A DNA stretch of 14,741 bases from NIOZ-UU13 sp049287505 (GCA_049287505.1 JBAQFY010000011.1:1-14741), one strand, 5' to 3'; positions 1 to 6,899 are shown, numbered from the stretch's first letter. The notes: generated by a model from the letters alone, not told the origin. Program-made: numbers and translations.

Positions 1-50
1 CCGCATGTTGGCCCGGCCGATGCGGAGTCCATGGCGTTTGTAAGTAGTTA
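1..50 (+). other. possible 3' end of an upstream gene
   Basis: All three plus frames are open at the left edge. Frame 1 reads an Ala/Asp/Glu-rich stretch (PHVGPADAESMAFV) that looks protein-like, but it runs on into the repeat element and stops only at 148-150. Frames 2 and 3 stop at 41-43 and 45-47, just before the repeat begins at about 51. Either the upstream gene ends at one of the early stops or the repeat has replaced its last codons. About 14 codons are too few to name a family, and the frame cannot be settled from this window. Confidence 0.2.
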
Positions 51-283
51 CTGTTGTGGAAACAGTACGTCTGTCCTGCTGCGGCAGCGGCATTCGCCGC
101 GACGAGTTCGAAGCGTATGTTTCCATATTTGTCATTCCCGCCCCGCATAGTGTGCGGGATAAACTCCAGCGGGAATCCAGCTTTTTCGTTCTGGACCCCT
201 GCTCCCCGCTTCCGCGGGGACGAGTTTACACCTGCGAAAGCAGGTGCAGGGGTGACATAGTGGGTTTTTGTTTTCAGCAACAG
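51..283 (+). repeat. composite inverted-repeat element, copy 1 (MITE/REP-like)
   Basis: The left end CTGTTGTGGAAACAG (51-65) and right end GTTTTCAGCAACAG (270-283) match, 14 of 15 and 13 of 14 bases, the two ends of the inverted copy at 4070-4202. Inside lies a core bounded by TGTCA (130-134) and TGACA (253-257). The core has two imperfect palindromes: ATTCCCGC...GCGGGAAT enclosing CCCGCA/TGCGGG, then CCCCTGC (196-202) pairing with GCAGGGG (246-252). Compared with the second copy it carries extra hairpin-rich sequence at about 68-126 and at 203-245. It has no coding capacity of its own and sits just upstream of the sugar isomerase gene. Whether it moves, or only marks transcript ends, cannot be told here. 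Confidence 0.8.
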
Positions 284-348
284 ATACTAAGTAAGAGAAC
301 CGTATTTTGCATAAGATTTGATGATAGAAAATTAAGGAGCTTTTAAAA

Positions 349-1176
349 ATGGGCAAAGTCTATATTGGCCTGAACACTGAGTTTTCCCGCAGCAGCGATA
401 AACCTTTTGAGTGGGCTGTTGAGAAAGCTGCCCAGATGGGCTACGAGTATATAGAGCCTATGGTTCACTTCGGCCGGGAGCTGATGAGCGAGGCCGGGTA
501 TTTTCACACCGTTTCGATGTTTGATGACCCATACCGAATCAAGGAGGCCTGCGACAAAGCGGGGTTGAAGATTTCCGCTCTCCAGGCGCACGGCCCTTTG
601 GGCAGGCCGGAGGTCCACGGAGAGTACATCAAGATGGCGATTCGTGTTGCGGCCGAGATAGGTGTGCCGGTAATCAATACTGACGAAGGCATCAAAGCCA
701 AGTGGACGACCGAAGAGGAGGACCACGTATTGATTAAGTACACGCTTCAGGAAGCGGCCTTTATCGCCGAGCGTCGCGGCGTTGTCATCGGGCTGGAACC
801 CCACGCACAATACTCAAAAACGCCTGATGGTTTGGACCGGATTTACAATCTGGTCAAATCGCCGGCCATCGGAATCAACCTGGATACCGGCAATGCCTAC
901 CTGGCCGGGCAGGATGTGTACGAGTGGCTGGAACGGGTGGCTGAACGGCTGGTACACTTGCACGCAAAGGATATTTCCGTAGAGCACGCCGAAGCTGAGC
1001 GGGGCAAGGTAACCGGTACGCCGGTGGGTTGCGCCTGCGGCGACGGTGTCATCGACTGGGCCAGGGTCATCGAAATTGTCAGTAAGAAAACCCCTCGCGA
1101 CATCGTATTTTCCGTGGAGTGTGGTACGCCCGACCAGGCACAACGCAGCCTCAAGCATCTCAAGAAATTAGTATAG
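349..1176 (+). CDS. sugar phosphate isomerase/epimerase-like TIM-barrel protein (xylose isomerase-like, AP_endonuc_2 fold)
   Basis: This is a 275-residue protein with no signal peptide, so probably cytoplasmic. The start is ATG 349, nine bases after AAGGAG (334-339). The family is a divalent-metal TIM barrel that isomerises or epimerises sugars and their derivatives; some members catalyse beta-elimination on 3-keto-sugars. The expected metal ligands are visible in order: E150 (GLEPH), D179 (NLDTGN), H205 (HLHAKD) and E257 (SVECG). H81 (QAHG) and the GDGVIDW segment (231-237) also fit the family. Length is normal. Two further sugar enzymes lie downstream, but a 229-bp gap with its own promoter separates them, so it may be transcribed alone. 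The substrate cannot be read from the sequence. The family call is secure; the precise reaction is not. Confidence 0.88.
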   Translation: MGKVYIGLNTEFSRSSDKPFEWAVEKAAQMGYEYIEPMVHFGRELMSEAGYFHTVSMFDDPYRIKEACDKAGLKISALQAHGPLGRPEVHGEYIKMAIRVAAEIGVPVINTDEGIKAKWTTEEEDHVLIKYTLQEAAFIAERRGVVIGLEPHAQYSKTPDGLDRIYNLVKSPAIGINLDTGNAYLAGQDVYEWLERVAERLVHLHAKDISVEHAEAERGKVTGTPVGCACGDGVIDWARVIEIVSKKTPRDIVFSVECGTPDQAQRSLKHLKKLV

Positions 1177-1243
1177 AGCTCGTCGATATTGTTGAAGGTT
1201 TGGCTTCTTGAACAGCTAACGATATTTTCGTGCAAGGTTTAGG

Positions 1244-1271
1244 TTGCATATTAGTTCCTGCGAATTATAAT
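1244..1271 (+). promoter_or_regulatory. sigma70-like promoter for the 1406-3711 gene pair
   Basis: TTGCAT (1244-1249) is followed, after 16 bases, by a perfect TATAAT (1266-1271). It lies about 135 bases before the ATG at 1406, giving a leader of roughly 130 bases in which I see no clear riboswitch. The preceding gene ends at 1176, so this promoter can drive the Tat-exported pair independently. Confidence 0.55.
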
Positions 1272-1405
1272 AGGGCGATTGTTGAAAGTGCTCGTAAAGA
1301 TTAGCATCTTTGCTTTTGATTGTAAGTATTTACAACAGACAGTTGCATACCCGAGAGGCAGGACAATGCAGCAGAACAATGAACGTCAGTTTTAGGAGTG
1401 CCGAA

Positions 1406-2329
1406 ATGAACAACCACAAAAATATTACCCGGCGTAATTTTATGGCTTCCGCTGCGGCCGCAGTAGTAGCGGTTTCGACGGCAACATCTACAGCGCGGGC
1501 GGCAGGGACTTCAAACAAGTTCAAGCTCAAATATGCACCAGACTTTGGCATGTTTCGCCAGCACGCAGGCAATGACCCAATCGACCAGCTCAAGTTTATG
1601 GCCGACCAGGGTTTTTCCGCTATGTTTGATAACGGCCTGATAGGAAAGCCGAAGGATTTGCAGGATAAGATTGCAAAAGAAACGGACCGATTGGGTATGG
1701 CCATAGGGCCGTTTGTCCTGTATGCCGATTTCAGCGTAAAGTCATTTGTTACCCGCGATAAGGCAATACGTGAGATGCTGATAAACAAAATGAAGGAGGG
1801 GGTCGAGCTCGCCAAGCGGGTCAATGCCAAATGGACGCTGGTCGTGCCGGGTCGTTTCGATGAGGGCCTCGAGTGGGATTATCAGACAGCTAACGTTATT
1901 GAAAACCTCAAGCATTGCGCCAAAGTATGTGAGCCGTCAGGGTTGGTAATCGTGATTGAACCTCTGAATGCCTGGAGGGATCATCCGGGACTGTTTCTGA
2001 CAAAGATTCCGCAGGCGTATCAGATTTGCCGGGCGGTGAACAGCCCTTCCTGCAAAATTGTCGACGACCTGTATCACCAGCAAATCACCGAAGGTAATCT
2101 CATCCCGAATATCGATATGGCCTGGGATGAAATCGCCGCTTTTCATCTGGGCGATAACCCGGGACGCAAAGAGCCAACAACAGGTGAAATCAATTATAAA
2201 AACATTTTCAAACATATCCATCAGAAAGGTTACAAGGGCGTATTATGTATGGAGCATGGCAGAAGCAAGCCGGGTAAGGAAGGTGAGATGGCGGTCATTG
2301 AAGCCTATCGAGCCTGCGATGATTTTTAG
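1406..2329 (+). CDS. Tat-exported hydroxypyruvate isomerase-like TIM-barrel protein
   Basis: The reading frame is open from further upstream, but ATG 1406 is chosen because AGGAG (1394-1398) precedes it by seven bases and the protein then begins with a twin-arginine signal (TRRNF at residues 8-12, alanine-rich h-region to about 33). It has 307 residues. The mature part resembles the Hyi/OtnI branch of xylose-isomerase-like proteins: IEPLNAWRDHPGLFL (184-198), VDDLYHQQ (219-226), HLGDNPGRKEPTTGEINY (247-264) and GYKGVLCMEHG (275-285). Likely metal ligands are E185, D221, H247 and E283. The third is His where Hyi proteins usually have Gln, as in tagatose-3-epimerase-type sites, so hydroxypyruvate may not be the substrate. 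Tat export suggests it folds, perhaps with its metal, before leaving the cytoplasm. The oxidoreductase 74 bases downstream is also Tat-exported and probably in the same transcript. Confidence 0.85.
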   Translation: MNNHKNITRRNFMASAAAAVVAVSTATSTARAAGTSNKFKLKYAPDFGMFRQHAGNDPIDQLKFMADQGFSAMFDNGLIGKPKDLQDKIAKETDRLGMAIGPFVLYADFSVKSFVTRDKAIREMLINKMKEGVELAKRVNAKWTLVVPGRFDEGLEWDYQTANVIENLKHCAKVCEPSGLVIVIEPLNAWRDHPGLFLTKIPQAYQICRAVNSPSCKIVDDLYHQQITEGNLIPNIDMAWDEIAAFHLGDNPGRKEPTTGEINYKNIFKHIHQKGYKGVLCMEHGRSKPGKEGEMAVIEAYRACDDF

Positions 2330-2403
2330 TTCGGCTGCTTTTAATAAGAATTTCGGAGGCACATAAGCTCATTAACAACCAATTTAATCGAAAGGGATTA
2401 TCT

Positions 2404-3711
2404 ATGAAGAAGAAATTAAACGAAAAAATCGGTAACATTTCGCGAAGGAGTTTCATCAAGACCTCGGCAACCGGTGTTGCGGCGGCCCTGGCCGGCAAGA
2501 GTGTTATCTTTGCCGCGAGCGCTAATAGGAAGATGCGCGTGGGTCTGATTGGCTGCGGCGGCCGGGGCAACGGGGCCCTGGAAAACTGCATGGACGCAGG
2601 CGAACATATCGAGAATCTGGAGCTGGAAGTCGTTGCAACGGCTGACTGGTTCAAGGACAGGGCGGTTAAAGCCGGGACAAAATATAATGTCCCTGAGTCA
2701 CGCTGTTTCTTCGGCGCCGATGCCTACAAGAAGCTCCTCGATACAAATGTTGATGTTGTCCTGATTGCAACCTCGCCGAATTTCCGCCCGGTGCATTTTG
2801 AGGCGGCAATCAAAGCGGGCAAGCATGTCTTTATGGAAAAGCCCGTATGTGTTGACCCGCCAGGTGGCCGCAGGGTTATCGAAGCCGGCGAGCTGGCAAA
2901 AAGCAAAGGCCTGGGAGTTGTTGCCGGCACGCAGCGCCGCCATCAGAGAAGCTATCTCAGAACTGCTTATGCCATCGAGCACGGCGCCATCGGCGATATC
3001 AAAGGCGGCTGTGTCTGGTGGTGCGGTGGTGCTCTGTGGTTTAAGACCAAGGAAGCGGGCGAGAGCGATGCAGACTACATGGTACGCAACTGGGTCAGCT
3101 TTACCGAGATGTCTGGCGACCATATCGTCGAGCAGCATGTTCACAACCTCGATGTTGCCAACTGGTTCATCGGACATCCGCCGATTAGAGCCCTTGGATT
3201 CGGCGGACGAGCCCGTCGCAAGACCGGCAACCAGTTCGACTTCCACAGCGTCCAGTATGACTATGCTGACGACCTTCACATCCATAGTATGTGTCGCCAG
3301 ATTAACGGCTGCGATAACAGAGTCGATGAGCACTTTGTAGGCAGCGAAGGTTCGACCCAGGGAGACGGCAGGAGGATGAAGTCGAGCAAAAACATCGATG
3401 TGCCGGACTTCCCTGAGCACAAGGGACCGTATTGCCAGGAGCATGTTGACCTGCTTAACAGTATCCTCGCCGGCAAGCCGCTCAACGAGGCCCACAACGT
3501 TGCCGAATCCACCCTTACCGCGATTATGGGCCGTATCGCCACTTATACCGGCCAAATGGTCGAGTGGGCGGACCTCACGGAGAACAAGGATTCGCAATGG
3601 TACAACCTAACACTCAAGCCGAGCGCCGAAGACTTCGAAAAGGGAGAGGTTGTTGCTCCTCCGGACGAAATCGCTCCGGTCCCCGGTTCAGATAGGGGAC
3701 GCAGAGGATAA
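2404..3711 (+). CDS. Tat-exported Gfo/Idh/MocA-family NAD(P)-dependent oxidoreductase
   Basis: A 435-residue protein. ATG 2404 follows AAAGGGA (2391-2397). The N-terminus has a twin-arginine signal (SRRSF, 13-17, with hydrophobic stretch to about 38). The Rossmann domain starts at RVGLIGCGGRGNGA (45-58), with the family EKP motif at 145-147 and the catalytic-type segment EQHVHNLD (243-250), where H247 and D250 fit the conserved HxxD. The C-terminal domain ends in a proline-rich tail. Family members oxidise or reduce sugars, inositols and glycosides; exported ones such as Zymomonas glucose-fructose oxidoreductase carry a tightly bound nicotinamide cofactor through Tat. Its partner is the Tat-exported TIM-barrel enzyme just upstream. 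The strong terminator at 3969-4002 lies downstream. Family and export are clear; the substrate is unknown. Confidence 0.92.
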   Translation: MKKKLNEKIGNISRRSFIKTSATGVAAALAGKSVIFAASANRKMRVGLIGCGGRGNGALENCMDAGEHIENLELEVVATADWFKDRAVKAGTKYNVPESRCFFGADAYKKLLDTNVDVVLIATSPNFRPVHFEAAIKAGKHVFMEKPVCVDPPGGRRVIEAGELAKSKGLGVVAGTQRRHQRSYLRTAYAIEHGAIGDIKGGCVWWCGGALWFKTKEAGESDADYMVRNWVSFTEMSGDHIVEQHVHNLDVANWFIGHPPIRALGFGGRARRKTGNQFDFHSVQYDYADDLHIHSMCRQINGCDNRVDEHFVGSEGSTQGDGRRMKSSKNIDVPDFPEHKGPYCQEHVDLLNSILAGKPLNEAHNVAESTLTAIMGRIATYTGQMVEWADLTENKDSQWYNLTLKPSAEDFEKGEVVAPPDEIAPVPGSDRGRRG

Positions 3712-3870
3712 AAACTTATACCTTTGTGAGTGTGCCTTGCAGAATGACAAGACAGAGCGAAAAACCTCTGCTTTGATAATCGTTTACGATTGTATGTGTT
3801 TAGCCAGGGGAAAAACCATCCCCAAAGCCTTCGGCTTTGAGGATGCCGCCCAACAAAATTATTAAAGAAT
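3712..3870. other. non-coding stretch with a strong hairpin and a possible repeat remnant
   Basis: I see no convincing gene here. CATCCCCAAAGCC (3817-3829) pairs with GGCTTTGAGGATG (3833-3845), 12 of 13 positions, around a three-base loop, giving a stable hairpin about 105 bases after the oxidoreductase stop. It has no T-run after it, so it is not a classical terminator. At 3753-3765 a 13-base string, CAGAGCGAAAAAC, is identical to part of the composite repeat (4121-4133) and is preceded by GAATGACA, another repeat motif. It may be the remnant of a decayed copy. Confidence 0.4.
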
Positions 3871-3941
3871 GTGTGGCAGCCTCAAGCGCAGGACTCCGGC
3901 AAAACGGAGTCCAAGCTTGGGAATGGCCATTTAAGCCACAC
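3871..3941 (+). ncRNA. candidate structured RNA element
   Basis: Three nested stems form one long arm: P1 GTGTGGC (3871-3877) with GCCACAC (3935-3941); P2 CTCAAGC (3881-3887) with GCTTGGG (3915-3921, one G-T pair); P3 GGACTCCG (3891-3898) with CGGAGTCC (3905-3912), closed by a GCAAAA loop. The P2-P3 internal loop is GCA opposite AA, and 13 unpaired bases sit on the 3' side between P2 and P1. A strong intrinsic terminator follows 27 bases later, so the unit could be the 3' part of the upstream transcript or a separate small RNA. I do not match it to any RNA family I know. A palindromic repeat is the alternative explanation. Confidence 0.35.
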
Positions 3942-3968
3942 TTGACTAAACACGTACTTACGATTAGA

Positions 3969-4002
3969 AAAAAAGTCGCGCCATAAAAAGCGCGACTTTT
4001 TT
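3969..4002. terminator. bidirectional intrinsic terminator
   Basis: A perfect 13-bp stem (3969-3981 with 3990-4002; core AGTCGCGC/GCGCGACT) with an eight-base loop has an A-tract on the left and a T-tract on the right. It therefore reads as a Rho-independent terminator on either strand. It sits between the plus-strand oxidoreductase operon and the convergent minus-strand SH3 gene and probably ends both. Confidence 0.9.
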
Positions 4003-4069
4003 ATTTATACGCTTAATACCCCACTATTGTGGAACTATAGGTTTAAGAAACTCCGGAAGCTGATTAAAT

Positions 4070-4202
4070 CTGTTGCGGAAAACGAAATTCGACGATGTCA
4101 CCCCTGCGAAAGCAGGGGTCCAGAGCGAAAAACTGGATTCCCGCTGGAGTTTATCCCGCACACTATGCGGGGCGGGAATGACAAATACTGTTTCCGCAAC
4201 AG
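4070..4202 (-). repeat. composite inverted-repeat element, copy 2
   Basis: Its ends are perfect 12-bp terminal inverted repeats, CTGTTGCGGAAA (4070-4081) and TTTCCGCAACAG (4191-4202). Inside, TGTCACCCC...GGGAATGACA (4096-4183) bounds the same two-palindrome core as the copy at 51-283, in the opposite orientation. The CCCCTGC tttc GCAGGGG hairpin is intact here. The right end stops seven bases short of the stop codon of the convergent SH3 gene. No target-site duplication is obvious. It contains no gene. Confidence 0.85.
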
Positions 4203-4209
4203 GAACTAA

Positions 4210-5385
4210 TTACTCTAATTCAGCTATTTCTGTAAATCGTACAAGAGCGCCTGCCGATTCCGGATGCGGCTCTGCTGTTCCAACCAGCCCCACTTTCTTG
4301 TTTATAAGTTTGCTCAGTGTTGTCTGCGAGACCTGGTCGCTCGGTAGAGCGTAACAGATGGTTTTGCCCGATTCGTTGATTATACGGTAGTGCCCCGGCC
4401 CGTAAGTTGCGAAAGTTTGAAGCTGCCCTACAACCGCAAATCTGCCCAGGTCTTCAAATTCCGCCAGTCTTGTGGCACGGGCCTTATTTATTCGCTCCTT
4501 AACCTTCCGCAGCTGCTCATTCTGGAGCTGAACTTCTTTGGTTACCGCCAAAGCTAATTCAAAGCCCTCTATCTGCTTGAGCACAAACTCCGCATAGCGT
4601 GCAACCTTGTCGTCAGTTTTGTTCTCGGCAATTTTAATAAGCGCCTCTTTTATATTTGCGTAGTTCTGCTGGTCTCTTGGCTTAGCTCGCTCAGCATCAA
4701 CCTGCTCTCGCAGAGCGTTATATTTTTCGAGCATTGTCTCAGTCGGGACCGGCTCGGGAACAACCTCCTCGGGGGCCTCGTTGGGTTCAGTCGTCGGTTT
4801 AACAGCCGGCGGCTTAACTGCTGGTTTCTCAACAGTCGGAGCAGCCTTTTCAACAGGCGGGATAGGCTTCGTAAAATTGGCGCTTACCCAAAGATAGGCA
4901 AAAGGCGGAGGTGCTATCTTGTAATAATCGTCTAACTGTTCGCCTAATAACTTTACTTTATCGCCTTTGTCGAGTTTTCCCTGTAAAGTCGTGGAATATA
5001 ACGGCTTCACATGGTCAGAGCCGGCATAAACACGAACCCTGTCACCGGTAACAGTGCCGACCGTGGGGTTGGCCGGGTCGATGCTGACATACTGCATCGA
5101 AATCCACGAAAAGCTCCCCGCCGGCGGGACAATGCGGGCCCAGCTAAACTGTTTGCCTATCACTTTTACTGTGTCGCCTTTATTGAACTTGACGCAATCA
5201 TAAAAGTTCGTACCGGGACCGGAGCGAATTAAGACGTTATCGCCGGTTATCTCGGCCATATAGGGAAAAGCCGGGGTCTCGGCTTCGGCGGGACCGCCGG
5301 GCGCAGGGGCAGATTCCTGGGCAAAGCCGACGGACACTAAACATGCTAAAATAACGATAGCGAACAATTTGATGTAGGATTGCAT
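4210..5385 (-). CDS. secreted protein with two bacterial SH3 (SH3b) domains
   Basis: This 391-residue protein starts at ATG 5385, which has GGGAGA (5393-5398) seven bases upstream and opens directly into a signal peptide (MQSYIKLFAIVILACLVSVGFAQ, cleavage near residue 22). An in-frame upstream start would add 15 residues before the signal. Order of parts: SH3b-like domain 1 (about 44-102; NVLIRSGPGTNFY and GDTVKVIG typical), SH3b-like domain 2 (about 109-172; RVRVYAGS, GDKVKLLGEQ), a Pro/Glu/Val-rich linker (174-215), a charged helical segment (about 216-312), and a beta-rich C-terminal domain (315-391) that could be OB-like. SH3b domains commonly bind peptidoglycan or cell-surface ligands, so an envelope role is likely. 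No enzyme motif is visible. It has its own promoter at 5461-5489. Confidence 0.8.
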   Translation of the reverse strand: MQSYIKLFAIVILACLVSVGFAQESAPAPGGPAEAETPAFPYMAEITGDNVLIRSGPGTNFYDCVKFNKGDTVKVIGKQFSWARIVPPAGSFSWISMQYVSIDPANPTVGTVTGDRVRVYAGSDHVKPLYSTTLQGKLDKGDKVKLLGEQLDDYYKIAPPPFAYLWVSANFTKPIPPVEKAAPTVEKPAVKPPAVKPTTEPNEAPEEVVPEPVPTETMLEKYNALREQVDAERAKPRDQQNYANIKEALIKIAENKTDDKVARYAEFVLKQIEGFELALAVTKEVQLQNEQLRKVKERINKARATRLAEFEDLGRFAVVGQLQTFATYGPGHYRIINESGKTICYALPSDQVSQTTLSKLINKKVGLVGTAEPHPESAGALVRFTEIAELE

Positions 5386-5460
5386 TTTTCTATCTCCCAA
5401 AAAATAAGTTCCTGTTCCCCAAATCAACAAACAAACCGCTAAATAACTCTTCGGCCTTTC

Positions 5461-5489
5461 AAATTAGCACCATTACGAATAATTGTCAA
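5461..5489 (-). promoter_or_regulatory. sigma70-like promoter of the SH3-domain gene
   Basis: Read on the minus strand, a perfect TTGACA (5489-5484) is followed after 17 bases by TAATTT (5466-5461). It lies about 75 bases before the ATG at 5385. The upstream rhomboid gene ends at 5622 in the same orientation, so the SH3 gene need not depend on read-through. Confidence 0.65.
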
Positions 5490-5494
5490 CTTTT

Positions 5495-5599
5495 TTATTG
5501 GATTAAATACGGCTGACTTACATACCCGTCGTCGTAGCCGAGAACCGCGTATTTCGTATCGACATTCAATTTTAGCAGATAGTTTGTTCTTATCAATAA
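5495..5599 (-). pseudogene. possible coding remnant between the rhomboid and SH3 genes
   Basis: One minus-strand frame is open for 34 codons to a TAA at 5497-5495 and ends NVDTKYAVLGYDDGYVSQPYLIQ, which has the look of a real protein tail. It has no proper start, a stop (TGA) lies just upstream, and it is in a different frame from the end of the rhomboid gene. It could be the leftover end of a lost gene or chance. I recognise no family. Confidence 0.15.
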
Positions 5600-5621
5600 T
5601 CAATCCTGTCCGGCACTAACT

Positions 5622-6794
5622 TTACTTTTGTAATCTGGCAAGCTCGTCCTTACACATCTTGATTTGGCCGGGGTCGGTGAGCTTATCACAAGCGGCCTGG
5701 AGGTGCTTTAAGGCCTGCTTTGGCTGATTGAGATACCGGCTATACAATATGCCCAACATCATCTCCACCTGCTCGGCGTACTCATAGGTGCTGTAATGAG
5801 TTAAAAACTGCTCGTAGGCCCGGGCCGATTCAGCATGTTTGCTATCGCCGGCAAGCTGATTGGCGATATCCAGCAGATTCTGGCGGGACAGAATCTGCTC
5901 ACTATCGTGTCTCATAAGCTCCAGATAAAGAGCGGCGGCAGCCGGCAGATTGCGTTCGGTAATCCGCTTACTAATCTGGTTACGAAGCTCCTGGGATTTC
6001 TCATCCTTTTGCTGCTGAGCGGGGCTTTTGACCTCTTTGACCTTTATCCGTCCGGTTTCTACCCGGCCGGTAAAGGGGTCGTAGCCGCTCGATACCACAT
6101 CACGATATTGCCGCCGCCGATTCCATTGTTTTATCATTGCCCAAAGGTCGAAACTGCTGGTGCTGATTAAACCGGTCGCGAGCATAGCTATCATAGCTGC
6201 GATGCCGTAGGCATATCCTGCCAGATGGGCGTCATAGGCAACCTGAGGCGTGTACCGGATGATTAAATTATCGATTAGAATCATCTTAAAGGCGATAAAA
6301 TACAACGCCGGAACTTCTATAGTACCAATAAAGAAGAACCAATAGAGAACGGATATTAAGGCCTGGGGAAACAACACTAAGTATGCGCCGGTTACCGCAG
6401 CGACGGCCCCGCTGGCCCCGAGAACATCGGCTCCACTAACCAGTGTATGGCCTATACCGCTGAATACCGCACCGGCCAGATAAAAACACAAATACCCAAT
6501 ATTGCCGAGCTTGTCGTTGACATTATTGCCGAACAGATACAAAAAGAACATATTGCCGAGAATATGCCAAAAGCCTCCATGCAGAAAGGCGTAGCTTACA
6601 AACTGCCAAAGTTGTGGCCGGGCAGCAGTGAGCATAAAATGCTGCACCCAGGGCTGAAATCCCAGATGACCCGTAGCGGGGTTTCGATGGTATTCCAGAA
6701 GAAAAATGAGCACATTGACAGCTATCAGCGCGTAATTTGTGTATGGTGTTCGTCTGAGCCGAATACTTGTACGGATAGGTAGGATAAATATCAT
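5622..6794 (-). CDS. rhomboid-family intramembrane serine protease with C-terminal helical-repeat extension
   Basis: A 390-residue membrane protein. Rhomboids cleave substrates within membrane helices. The family signatures are present: first membrane segment NYALIAVNVLIFLL (20-33), the H..H...N motif as H72, H77 and N81 (LHGGFWHILGN), GASGA with catalytic S128 (126-130), and AHLAGYAYG with catalytic H190 (189-197). The Ser-His dyad is therefore intact. About six membrane segments end near residue 212. After a charged linker (220-275), residues 276-390 form a soluble helical region resembling tetratricopeptide repeats, probably for protein contacts. The ATG at 6794 has no strong ribosome site, but it sits right before the first helix and no better start exists. 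A terminator-ending RNA element lies upstream in the same orientation (6870-7013), which might control this gene. Confidence 0.9.
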   Translation of the reverse strand: MIFILPIRTSIRLRRTPYTNYALIAVNVLIFLLEYHRNPATGHLGFQPWVQHFMLTAARPQLWQFVSYAFLHGGFWHILGNMFFLYLFGNNVNDKLGNIGYLCFYLAGAVFSGIGHTLVSGADVLGASGAVAAVTGAYLVLFPQALISVLYWFFFIGTIEVPALYFIAFKMILIDNLIIRYTPQVAYDAHLAGYAYGIAAMIAMLATGLISTSSFDLWAMIKQWNRRRQYRDVVSSGYDPFTGRVETGRIKVKEVKSPAQQQKDEKSQELRNQISKRITERNLPAAAALYLELMRHDSEQILSRQNLLDIANQLAGDSKHAESARAYEQFLTHYSTYEYAEQVEMMLGILYSRYLNQPKQALKHLQAACDKLTDPGQIKMCKDELARLQK

Positions 6795-6869
6795 AGTTTA
6801 ACCAATTTAGAATGATTAAAGTCAAGACTTGGTTCATTGTAATGGCAAAAAGCAGCAATGACAAGACAT

Positions 6870-6899
6870 AAAAAAAGGACGGCAGCCACCCACCGTCCT
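6870..6899 (-). terminator. intrinsic terminator (minus strand)
   Basis: Read on the minus strand, AGGACGG (6899-6893) pairs with CCGTCCT (6882-6876) around a ten-base loop and runs directly into seven Ts. There is no matching T-run on the other strand, so it acts on minus-strand transcription only. It ends an RNA that starts upstream of the rhomboid gene rather than ending any coding gene. Confidence 0.8.

Noticed and set aside
130..257. CRISPR-like array in the palindromic repeats
   Set aside because: Only isolated copies at distant positions occur, with no regular spacing and no cas genes. They are dispersed palindromic elements.
2698..3597. A 299-codon minus-strand open frame opposite the Gfo/Idh gene
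   Set aside because: The plus-strand frame has a Tat signal, Rossmann motif, EKP and HxxD; the minus frame has no family signature or ribosome site.
3650..3865. A 71-codon plus-strand frame running out of the end of the oxidoreductase gene
   Set aside because: It overlaps the oxidoreductase in another frame, has no ribosome site, and its end is formed by the hairpin at 3817-3845.
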